Positions 1-7,061 of a DNA stretch of 21,298 nt are shown here, piece after piece. The translations under genes and the position numbers were made by a program. Location of the stretch: the NCBI GenBank assembly GCA_002336675.1, contig DDEI01000089.1, positions 16,154 to 37,451 on the forward strand. Reading direction: 5' to 3'. Within the stretch, counting starts at the first letter, position 1. Every line of letters begins with the position of its first letter. The notes beneath the pieces are model-generated. The model was not told the DNA's origin. It ran no database searches and saw only the letters and a program-made list of their open reading frames with translations. The DNA is from Flavobacteriales bacterium UBA1958. Lineage in GTDB: Bacteria; Bacteroidota; Bacteroidia; Flavobacteriales_D; Sanyastnellaceae.

Positions 1-1197
1 ATAGGTGAAGTTTCTATGGAAGGGGGAAAAGGAATTCACAGAGCAGCTCCTCGATTCGAAGATCTCTCTACATCCTCTGAGATCCTTTTTACAGGAATTA
101 AAGTAATTGACCTTATCGAGCCTTATTCCAAGGGTGGAAAGATTGGTCTTTTCGGTGGTGCCGGAGTAGGTAAGACTGTGCTCATTATGGAATTGATCAA
201 TAACATCGCCAAAGGGTATGAAGGACTATCTGTTTTCGCAGGAGTAGGTGAGAGAACTAGAGAGGGAAACGATCTTCTTAGAGAGATGATCGAATCTGGT
301 GTAATTAGGTACGGTAAAGAATTTGAAGAGTCTATGGAAGCTGGTGGCTGGGACTTAACAAAAGTAGATAAGAAAGAATTAGAATCTTCTCAAGCTACAT
401 TAGTTTTTGGTCAAATGAATGAGCCTCCTGGAGCAAGGGCAAGAGTAGCCCTATCAGGTCTTACTGTAGCAGAATATTTTAGAGACGGTGATGAAGAGTC
501 TGGCGGTAGAGATATCCTTTTCTTTATCGATAACATATTTAGATTTACTCAAGCAGGATCTGAGGTTTCAGCCTTATTAGGCCGTATGCCTTCTGCTGTA
601 GGTTACCAACCAACACTAGCTTCTGAAATGGGAGCGATGCAGGAAAGAATTACTTCTACTAAAAGAGGTTCTATTACTTCTGTGCAAGCGGTTTATGTGC
701 CTGCAGATGATTTGACAGATCCAGCACCAGCGACTACATTCGCACATTTAGATGCTACTACGGTTCTTTCAAGAAAGATAGCCGAGCTTGGTATTTATCC
801 AGCAGTAGATCCACTAGATTCTACATCTAGAATCCTTACTGAAGAAATAGTAGGAGCTGAGCATTACAAATGTGCACAAGATGTAAAAGAGATCTTACAA
901 AAATTAAAAGAACTTCAAGACATCATAGCTATCTTAGGTATGGATGAATTATCTGATGAAGATAAGACCGCTGTGCATAGAGCTAGAAGAATTCAGAGAT
1001 TCCTATCTCAACCTTTCCATGTAGCCGAGCAATTTACTGGACTTAAAGGTGTTTTAGTTTCTATAGAAGAAACTATCAAAGGGTTTAACATGATTCTGAA
1101 TGGTGATATGGATCAGTATCCAGAAGCTGCCTTCAACCTTAAAGGTTCTATAGAGGAAGTAGCAGAAGCTGGAAAGAAAATGTTAGCAGAAGCTTAA
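1..1197 (+). CDS. atpD: ATP synthase F1 subunit beta (5'-truncated)
   Basis: Catalytic beta subunit of the F1 sector, which makes ATP from ADP and phosphate at the cytoplasmic face of the inner membrane. The frame is open from base 1 (I-G-E-V-S before the ATG at 16), so that ATG is an internal Met and roughly the first 110-120 residues lie outside the window. Visible motifs: 'GIHRAAPRFED', Walker A 'GGAGVGKT', 'GVGERTREGND' with the catalytic Glu, Walker B region 'ILFFIDNIFRFTQAGSEVSALLGR', and a 'DELSDED' version of the DELSEED loop that contacts gamma. A segment around 'SMEAGGWDLTKVDKKELE' is the insertion typical of Bacteroidota beta subunits. The stop is 10 bp before atpC, so the two are co-transcribed; in this phylum atpDC is often separate from the other atp genes. 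Identification is essentially certain. Confidence 0.98.
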   Translation: MGEVSMEGGKGIHRAAPRFEDLSTSSEILFTGIKVIDLIEPYSKGGKIGLFGGAGVGKTVLIMELINNIAKGYEGLSVFAGVGERTREGNDLLREMIESGVIRYGKEFEESMEAGGWDLTKVDKKELESSQATLVFGQMNEPPGARARVALSGLTVAEYFRDGDEESGGRDILFFIDNIFRFTQAGSEVSALLGRMPSAVGYQPTLASEMGAMQERITSTKRGSITSVQAVYVPADDLTDPAPATTFAHLDATTVLSRKIAELGIYPAVDPLDSTSRILTEEIVGAEHYKCAQDVKEILQKLKELQDIIAILGMDELSDEDKTAVHRARRIQRFLSQPFHVAEQFTGLKGVLVSIEETIKGFNMILNGDMDQYPEAAFNLKGSIEEVAEAGKKMLAEA

Positions 1198-1207
1198 GAT
1201 TCGAAAA

Positions 1208-1486
1208 ATGAAATTAGAAATTCTTACACCAGACGCTAAGTTATTCGAAGGAGATGCCTCTTATCTGCAGGTTCCAGGGATTGATGGCCAAATGGGCGTT
1301 CTAGATAATCATGCTCCGCTCATTACTTCTTTAGGAAAAGGCAGTATCAGAATCAAGTCTAACGAAAAGCCGACAGAACTCTTAGAGGCCAGATTAAGTG
1401 ACGCTTCTGATTGTGATTATGCTTTCAACGTAAATGGAGGAACGGTAGAAATTCTAAATAATACGGTCGTTATTCTCGCTGAATAA
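1208..1486 (+). CDS. atpC: ATP synthase F1 subunit epsilon, short form
   Basis: Central-stalk epsilon subunit of F1, which couples rotation of gamma to the c-ring. The 92 residues contain the N-terminal beta-sandwich ('MKLEILTPDAKLFEGDA', 'VPGIDGQMGVLDNHAPLIT') and end directly after it. The C-terminal helical hairpin of the ~135-residue proteobacterial form is absent. This short form is usual in Bacteroidota and implies that inhibition by an extended epsilon C-terminus cannot operate. It follows atpD by 10 bp and is followed by a hairpin terminator, so it is the last gene of the operon. Start ATG at 1208 fits the family N-terminus. Confidence 0.95.
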   Translation: MKLEILTPDAKLFEGDASYLQVPGIDGQMGVLDNHAPLITSLGKGSIRIKSNEKPTELLEARLSDASDCDYAFNVNGGTVEILNNTVVILAE

Positions 1487-1511
1487 ACCTTGTTAGAAAA
1501 AAAATGTAGAA

Positions 1512-1538
1512 GGGTGTTGCTAAGCAGCGCCTTTTTTG
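1512..1538 (+). terminator. Rho-independent terminator after atpDC
   Basis: The 8-bp stem GGTGTTGC/GCAGCGCC (1513-1520 with 1524-1531, including two G-T pairs in the RNA) closes a 3-nt TAA loop and is followed at once by six T, then a second T run after 'GTTCG'. It lies 26 bp after the atpC stop. On the opposite strand the same hairpin is followed by a T run after about 8 nt, so it might also stop transcription coming from rlmH. Confidence 0.85.
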
Positions 1539-1578
1539 TTCGTTTTTTCTGCAAAAAAAATTAAGAGAAAAAGGCATC

Positions 1579-2049
1579 CTATTTATGATGATAAGGCTCC
1601 CCTTTTAGGATAGTGAAACCTCTATACAACTGCTCCACAAAGAATAACCGAATCATCTGATGGCTGAATGTCATCTCTGAAATAGAAATTTTCTGCGATG
1701 ACCGCTTAATAATCTCGTCACTAAATCCGTATGGGCCTCCTACCAGAAAAACTATAGATTTCGTGCTGTTTAACATAAATTTTTCTAGCCATTTAGAAAA
1801 GGAAATAGAGTTGAATTTTTTTCCCCGCTCATCCAGTAAGATGATGGTATCTGATGCAGAAAAGTGCTTTAAAAAAGCTTTAGATTCTAATTGCTTTACG
1901 TCCGTTTCTTTGGCAGACTTAGGAATTTTAACTGGGATTTCTATATAGTCCACTTTTATATAATGAACTAATCTTTTAAGATAAATATCTATGCCTTCTC
2001 TTAAATAAGGAAAGCTGGTTTTCCCTACAACTATAAACTTCACATGCAT
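1579..2049 (-). CDS. rlmH: 23S rRNA (pseudouridine-1915-N3)-methyltransferase RlmH
   Basis: SPOUT-class methyltransferase that uses S-adenosylmethionine to methylate pseudouridine 1915 in helix 69 of 23S rRNA, acting on assembled 70S ribosomes in the cytoplasm. The 156-aa length is the normal family size. Family signatures: 'LDERGK' in the middle, the cofactor-binding trefoil-knot segment 'IVFLVGGPYGFSDEI', then 'SEMTFSHQMIRLFFVEQLYR', and a C-terminal 'GEPYHHK' tail that reaches the active site. The start is ATG at 2049; a GTG two codons later is possible but less likely. It is convergent with atpC and lies 87 bp downstream of the metalloprotease gene on the same strand. Whether it shares that transcript cannot be told from sequence. 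Confidence 0.96.
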   Translation of the reverse strand: MHVKFIVVGKTSFPYLREGIDIYLKRLVHYIKVDYIEIPVKIPKSAKETDVKQLESKAFLKHFSASDTIILLDERGKKFNSISFSKWLEKFMLNSTKSIVFLVGGPYGFSDEIIKRSSQKISISEMTFSHQMIRLFFVEQLYRGFTILKGEPYHHK

Positions 2050-2136
2050 GGCGCTAAACTATGAAGAATCTGGGCTACTCTTCATTCAAGTAGTTAGAAA
2101 AGAACTATCACTCGAAATGAATAAATGATCGCCGTG

Positions 2137-5100
2137 CTATTTGAAGACTACTATTTTTTCATTCCACGTTACAGAAACTCCTTCTATTCTGCAGATATAG
2201 TCGCCTGCGGGAAAATCTTTCACACTTAATGTAAGTTGGTTATTTCCATTAAGAACATTACAAATTTCTGAATAGACCGTTCTTCCCAAAGCATCCACTA
2301 TTTCAACAGTCAACCTTTCTGAAGAGGCCGCCCGAAATTCGACTACAAAATAATCACTTGTAGGATTCGGGTAAACAGTGAACAAGTCTATTAACGAATT
2401 ATTTTCCACACTATTAATGGTTTGATCGCACTCATCTATAATTATCATGTCGCTGGCCGCACATGGTCCACTAGCGCTTACAGAATATGAGCCCCCCAGA
2501 AACACAGTATAAGTTTGACCGATAGATCCATCTTGCCAAACATAATCGGTAAATCCAACTCCTGCATCTAACACAATAACCACTCCATCGCACAAAGTTT
2601 GGTCAACTCCTAGGTCTATGGTTTCATCTATCTGCCCTATGATTTCTATTTCATCCGTTATGTAACAGCCTTGGTAATATCCTCGAGCTTCTATCATTTG
2701 AGGTTCAGGATTCGTCAAGGATATACTTTGTTCTAAGCTCCCTGTGCTCCATAGGTAGTATTCAAACTCACTTGGCATTTCCAGAGTTATCGTTGGCTCA
2801 GAAGAACAGAATCCAACATCTGGTCCCAAATCAAATTCGGGTGCTTGAATAATCGAAATATGAAGGGTGTCAGTAATTTCTCCACAGTTCGAAGCTGTTT
2901 TAGCTATAAGAGTAGCTTCTCCAGCATTTGGGAAAAACCCTGAAACAGTTTGATTCGGATTTACAATAAACTGACCTGCACCAGAAAATTCCCAGTCAAT
3001 ATCTCCTTCTATGCAGTCTGATCCAAATACAGAAAACTCCTGATCCATGCCCGCACATATTATTTCATTTCCATCAATAATAATATCCTGGCCAGCTATA
3101 TAAGCATGATAAAAATTACCAAACCCATTTATAAAGGCACTGGCAAAAATATCATCTTGTTGAAAATCCATAGCATCTCCAAGTAAATTTGGATTGGATA
3201 TCGTAGCTAACGTTCCGGGAAGGATTTGATCCATATAAATAACATCGTCCTTTCCTTTTTGCATATCCTTACTGTATAATTGGATATCAGAGAATACTGA
3301 ATTAGTAGGAAATGGCTTTAGCTCATCTGGTAACGTTAAATCATACTGAAATAGATTAATATCAAAAACTCCTCCTGTGAGTAAATAAAGGACTTTCCCA
3401 CTTGGCGAAAAATCATGGCTAATTACAACATTATCCAAAGGGAACTCTGTTCCCATATCTACCACATTATCTATTGTTCCAGTGCTCTGGTTAAAATCCA
3501 TTAAATGTTTTTCATATACTAATTTATCTCCTTGAGGAGATACTTTTAAAGCCGTCCCGTAAGCCGCACTGCTTAGTTCTAAATCTAACTGAGTCACTAC
3601 AGGTTCTAACGAAATTCCGGTTTCTGTAATGAGGTAGGACTTCATCTTTCCTTCGGGGATATCATAGAAAATTAACCACCTATGATTTAAATTACAGTGC
3701 TTTACAATGTTTATATGTTCATTATTAGTTGTTTCTAAAAACTCATTTTTTACGTCTGTTACCAGACCTAAACCACTGTTTTCCTCTGAATCTATAATGC
3801 TGTAACGCAATCCATCTGTAAAGCTAGGGTTAGCGTCAGTCGTAAATAAGTAGTACTTGCTCTCATCTCCAGGCACTTTAAGAAACATAGTCCCGAAATG
3901 ACTAGACTCATCTCCTAAGAGGCCACTTCCGTTTTCTACGATGTCATAATTCCTATCGTATACAGCTACTCCATTACTCACAAATAATAAATTTCCTGCA
4001 TCATCACAGATGGTAGCTTTGCAATGCCCAGAAGAAAGCATAGGGTCTTCAGGGACTAAGGAAACTGGCTGATCGTTAAAGTCAAAGCCGAACCCATTCC
4101 CAGAAGGATTAAACCAATGCCAAATATTATGCTCGTTACCCGAGGTACAGCTGCCTACAGAAATATTCCATACCTGAGAAGTAACCTCACAGAGACCGTT
4201 AGAAGCTACCATATAGACAGAAGAAATTCCCACTTCATCAAATGCATAACTGAACTGCTCTGCGTCTCCAACTGAAACGTTGTTTAAAAACCACTCAAAG
4301 CTACTTGCGCCTGTGGTCGAGACAGTAAAATCAACAGTTCCACCTTCAGAAATAGCAGTGGAACTAGGTGAAATATCTACGGTTAGCGGACAATTCACTT
4401 GGACAGGCAAGGTTAAAAGCTGATAGCACCCTGGTGTTTCGTTGTTTAATTCTAATTCTATGACGTAATCTCCTTGAACTTCTGGAGTAAAGTCAAACGA
4501 CTCATTTGTGCTCACTGGTAGTTGGTTCACATACCATTGTATCGCAGTATAATTGGAACTAAGATTGGTGTACGCTATAGTCTCTCCTACATCAATAACA
4601 CTCTGGGAGGCCGATATATTTGCTACTATAGGATTAGCACAGGGAGGCGAACATTTGTCGTCATCCAGCAAGCTACTTCTTAGCCCTAATGCAGCGGTCA
4701 TTCTTTCGGACTGACCTGCCGTAAATATATCGAAGCAGAGAACGCTCGAGTAATCCATATAATTGGTTTGTTGGTCCACCTGGTCTCCTAAACCTCCTAG
4801 ACCTTCGGCTCTGAAAGGATTATTTTCAGACGTATCATCTTCGTCAGTTAAACAGGAATTTGTCCCATCAAAACAGAGGAGATTAAATAAATTCTGGTCT
4901 GGCGGTGTGTCACAAACCATATCTCCCGTGGTTAGACAATCATCATTAGGACATCCCCCTTGGAAAGTATGAAAAAGGCCTAAATAATGTCCTGACTCAT
5001 GAGCCACGACATTATTTAAAGTTTGAGTAAAGCCGAAATATTCTGCTTCTATAACTATTCCATCTAACTCTGAGCCATGTGAATCAGGAAATGTAGAGTA

Positions 5101-5649
5101 ACCTACCACTCCTGGAGAGTCGTCTTCACGGGTAACCGACTTAACGACCCAGATATTAAGGTATTCCAAAGGGTTCCATCTAATCAGATTTTTCAACGCT
5201 AAATCCTGAGAAGGAACTAGCATATCGGTCAAGCTATTTTGGACATAATTCACTCCTTCTGTAAATTCACCATTAGGGTCTTCTTTAGCCAAACAAAACT
5301 GGACAGGAACTTGAATTCCATCAGGGTTGTATGATTCTCCAGAATTAGAATAGGCCTCATTTAACCACAAAATAGCATTATCTACTTGGGTAGAAGAAAT
5401 GTTTTCATCTCCATTATTATGAATTATATGAACCACTGTAGGAATTACATGGACCTCACTAGACCCTCCGCCAGATCTTCTGAGAATTATTTCTTCCAAA
5501 ATTTGTTCATTCATAAATGAAAACTTAGCTCTGTTCTCAGCGTCCTGAAAAAAAATATTATGCTGATCGTCGGCGTTACATAGGTGTTGTGAGTATGAAC
5601 CGAGCACAAAAGAAAAACTGATGTAACATAGAATAGCTAGAGATTTCAT
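2137..5649 (-). CDS. Secreted M43-type zinc metalloprotease with beta-propeller, Ig-like modules and T9SS type A sorting domain
   Basis: 1170-aa predicted secreted protease. Residues 1-20 are a signal peptide (hydrophobic 'LAILCYISFSFVLG', then SYSQ). Residues ~60-330 form a pappalysin/M43-like domain: zinc motif HESGHYLGLFH at 217-227 (H217, H221, H227 as ligands, E218 as catalytic base) and Met-turn 'NYMDYS' with M298, plus many cysteines typical of the family. Two Ig/PKD-like modules follow (~340-500). Residues ~505-850 resemble the Bacteroidota surface propeller type ('GNLLFVSNGVAVYDRN', 'KYYLFTTDA', 'LRYSIID'). Then come three Ig-like modules, two beginning 'DLGxD', and the T9SS type A C-terminal domain from ~1088 ('VYPNPTSDYFVVEF', 'LGRTVYS', 'GDYICRI'). 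By family it is exported by Sec, crosses the outer membrane by T9SS and is released or surface-attached. The substrate is unknown. The catalytic residues are complete, so activity is expected. Confidence 0.88.
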   Translation of the reverse strand: MKSLAILCYISFSFVLGSYSQHLCNADDQHNIFFQDAENRAKFSFMNEQILEEIILRRSGGGSSEVHVIPTVVHIIHNNGDENISSTQVDNAILWLNEAYSNSGESYNPDGIQVPVQFCLAKEDPNGEFTEGVNYVQNSLTDMLVPSQDLALKNLIRWNPLEYLNIWVVKSVTREDDSPGVVGYSTFPDSHGSELDGIVIEAEYFGFTQTLNNVVAHESGHYLGLFHTFQGGCPNDDCLTTGDMVCDTPPDQNLFNLLCFDGTNSCLTDEDDTSENNPFRAEGLGGLGDQVDQQTNYMDYSSVLCFDIFTAGQSERMTAALGLRSSLLDDDKCSPPCANPIVANISASQSVIDVGETIAYTNLSSNYTAIQWYVNQLPVSTNESFDFTPEVQGDYVIELELNNETPGCYQLLTLPVQVNCPLTVDISPSSTAISEGGTVDFTVSTTGASSFEWFLNNVSVGDAEQFSYAFDEVGISSVYMVASNGLCEVTSQVWNISVGSCTSGNEHNIWHWFNPSGNGFGFDFNDQPVSLVPEDPMLSSGHCKATICDDAGNLLFVSNGVAVYDRNYDIVENGSGLLGDESSHFGTMFLKVPGDESKYYLFTTDANPSFTDGLRYSIIDSEENSGLGLVTDVKNEFLETTNNEHINIVKHCNLNHRWLIFYDIPEGKMKSYLITETGISLEPVVTQLDLELSSAAYGTALKVSPQGDKLVYEKHLMDFNQSTGTIDNVVDMGTEFPLDNVVISHDFSPSGKVLYLLTGGVFDINLFQYDLTLPDELKPFPTNSVFSDIQLYSKDMQKGKDDVIYMDQILPGTLATISNPNLLGDAMDFQQDDIFASAFINGFGNFYHAYIAGQDIIIDGNEIICAGMDQEFSVFGSDCIEGDIDWEFSGAGQFIVNPNQTVSGFFPNAGEATLIAKTASNCGEITDTLHISIIQAPEFDLGPDVGFCSSEPTITLEMPSEFEYYLWSTGSLEQSISLTNPEPQMIEARGYYQGCYITDEIEIIGQIDETIDLGVDQTLCDGVVIVLDAGVGFTDYVWQDGSIGQTYTVFLGGSYSVSASGPCAASDMIIIDECDQTINSVENNSLIDLFTVYPNPTSDYFVVEFRAASSERLTVEIVDALGRTVYSEICNVLNGNNQLTLSVKDFPAGDYICRIEGVSVTWNEKIVVFK

Positions 5650-5780
5650 AGGGTGTTTTTAAAAGTTAAATCGCTAATAGAATAATAGAGTAATATACTA
5701 ATAGAAAATTAGGCATTTACTATCACTAAAGCATACTTTTTGAAAATATCAATGGTTGCGCCACCCTAATTCTTCGTAAG

Positions 5781-6779
5781 TTAAAACGTAGGACAGGGGA
5801 CTACACGTCTCTTAGGTAAACGACTATTCCTTTTATTAGCCCACTCATAAATTAGTGAGAGTTCATGAGCACCTCCAGTGCTGTAAACGCCCAGTTGAGA
5901 GAGATTTAAATCTACACTGTAGCCTATTTTAAAATTACGCTCATGGTATCCTATTAAAATGTTTAACCCTTCTCTATTGGCATAATCATATCCGTTCTTT
6001 TTAATAGGTAGTCCTCTGTACCATATCCCGAACACCATAGGGTACAGCTCTATATAAGCCCCCATATCTAACTGATTAAAAGGACCCTGCTGCTTATAAT
6101 TAAATGCAGTTACTAAATCCTTTTTAGAACTTCTTCTTTGAATATTTTGTATTTTAATTCGAATTCCTCCATGAGCAGAAAACTTGCTTTGCAGTTGACT
6201 AAGACCTGCGGTCACCGTTTCATCAGGTTCATTTATGTGGTGCAGACTTGCTCCAAACCAATATTTATCGCTATATACCAGAACTCCTGAAGAAACATCC
6301 ATTAAACCTATCGGCTCTGCATTAAGGGTTTCTATAGTGGCAGCGCCATCTCTAATTAATTGGTCTCCGAACACTAACCTCTCTTCATGCAATGACTTTC
6401 GGGTATAACCTAACTGAAGCGCAGGCCTTAACGATAAAGATCTAGAAAGTCTAACTTCATAAGCATACTGAAGCCCAACACTGGTATTACTTAATGCGCT
6501 CTGGCCAGCTTGATCACGGTTTACCAACAAGCCTATACCAGATTTAATTTGAGGCAAAAACTGATCATAGTAAACATTAGAGGTCACGAAGGCCTGAGGT
6601 AATGCCGGCCACTGATTTCTATAATTCATCCCAAATCTACCCTGAGCAGACGTCCCCGCAAAAGCAGGATTAATTAGAGTAGGTGCTGCATAGAACTGCG
6701 TGAAATGTGCATCTTGCGCATTCACTCTGTCTGTAACAATCAGGGATACTATTAACGATATGATTAAAAGCTTTCTCAA
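5781..6779 (-). CDS. PorP/SprF family T9SS-associated outer-membrane protein (TTG start)
   Basis: 332-aa predicted outer-membrane beta-barrel. The signal peptide is at residues 1-21, and the mature start 'QDAHFTQFYAAPTLINPAFAGT' is the family hallmark; 'FGMNYRNQWPAL' follows, then alternating strands to the C-terminus. SprF-type proteins are encoded beside substrates with type B sorting domains and help secrete or anchor that partner, which matches the 1681-aa PKD protein two genes upstream. The start must be TTG (bases 6779-6777): the codon before is the TAA of the 92-aa ORF in the same frame, and the next Met lies inside the mature domain, so any later start would remove the signal peptide. 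Translation therefore probably depends on coupling to the upstream genes. No terminator is obvious in the 131 bp after it. Confidence 0.92.
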   Translation of the reverse strand: MRKLLIISLIVSLIVTDRVNAQDAHFTQFYAAPTLINPAFAGTSAQGRFGMNYRNQWPALPQAFVTSNVYYDQFLPQIKSGIGLLVNRDQAGQSALSNTSVGLQYAYEVRLSRSLSLRPALQLGYTRKSLHEERLVFGDQLIRDGAATIETLNAEPIGLMDVSSGVLVYSDKYWFGASLHHINEPDETVTAGLSQLQSKFSAHGGIRIKIQNIQRRSSKKDLVTAFNYKQQGPFNQLDMGAYIELYPMVFGIWYRGLPIKKNGYDYANREGLNILIGYHERNFKIGYSVDLNLSQLGVYSTGGAHELSLIYEWANKRNSRLPKRRVVPCPTF

Positions 6780-6782
6780 TTA
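6777..6782 (-). promoter_or_regulatory. TAA|TTG stop-start junction
   Basis: On the minus strand the stop codon TAA (6782-6780) of the 92-aa gene is followed directly by TTG (6779-6777), the only start that keeps the signal peptide of the PorP/SprF protein. Both ORFs are in the same frame with no spacer. A weak start codon abutting an upstream stop points to translational re-initiation. Confidence 0.75.
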
Positions 6783-7058
6783 GTTCAATACTATTTCTTG
6801 TGAATTAATTTCAGCGTTATTCTCCTCTGGAAACTCGAAAAACACGTCCTTAGTGACCACCTCTTTGTCGCTTGAAGCTACTATCATCTTATAGTTCACC
6901 AACGGGTGAAAGACCAAAAGATATTTACCGCTCATTTTATTTGACATAGATATTCCTGGAAGTTCTTTATTTCTTTCATCAATTATGGTGATTTCGCCTT
7001 GGGCTGATAATGATATTCCGAGTGGCATAATAAAGCTATATATTAATAGATTTTTCAT
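6780..7058 (-). CDS. Small secreted protein between a type B T9SS substrate and its PorP partner
   Basis: 92 aa, of unrecognised family. A signal peptide is clear (MKNLLIYSFIMPLGISLSAQ, cleavage near residue 19-20). The mature ~72 residues look like one small beta-sandwich: 'ITIIDERNKELPG', 'GKYLLVFHPLVNYKMIVASS', 'FFEFPEEN', 'INSQEIVL'. This spacing resembles the carboxypeptidase-regulatory-like modules ('GKY...YK...V...G') in OmpA-type T9SS proteins such as PorE, but here it stands alone without a peptidoglycan-binding domain. It starts directly after the TAA of the giant PKD gene and ends directly before the PorP start, so all three should be made together. A periplasmic or surface accessory to that pair is an inference. 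It has no cysteines and no transmembrane segment beyond the signal. Confidence 0.8.
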   Translation of the reverse strand: MKNLLIYSFIMPLGISLSAQGEITIIDERNKELPGISMSNKMSGKYLLVFHPLVNYKMIVASSDKEVVTKDVFFEFPEENNAEINSQEIVLN

Positions 7059-7061
7059 TTA
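7056..7061 (-). promoter_or_regulatory. TAA|ATG stop-start junction
   Basis: The stop TAA (7061-7059) of the 1681-aa gene abuts the ATG (7058-7056) of the 92-aa gene in the same frame with zero spacer. Together with the junction at 6777-6782 it makes a string of three ORFs in one frame. Confidence 0.8.

Noticed and set aside
16..18. ATG at 16 as the start of atpD
   Set aside because: The frame is open to base 1 and the encoded residues correspond to the middle of the beta subunit, so the gene is truncated by the window edge.
2058..2078. Inverted repeat GAAGA...TCTTC between the metalloprotease and rlmH
   Set aside because: Five-base stem with a long loop and no T tract; not a credible terminator.
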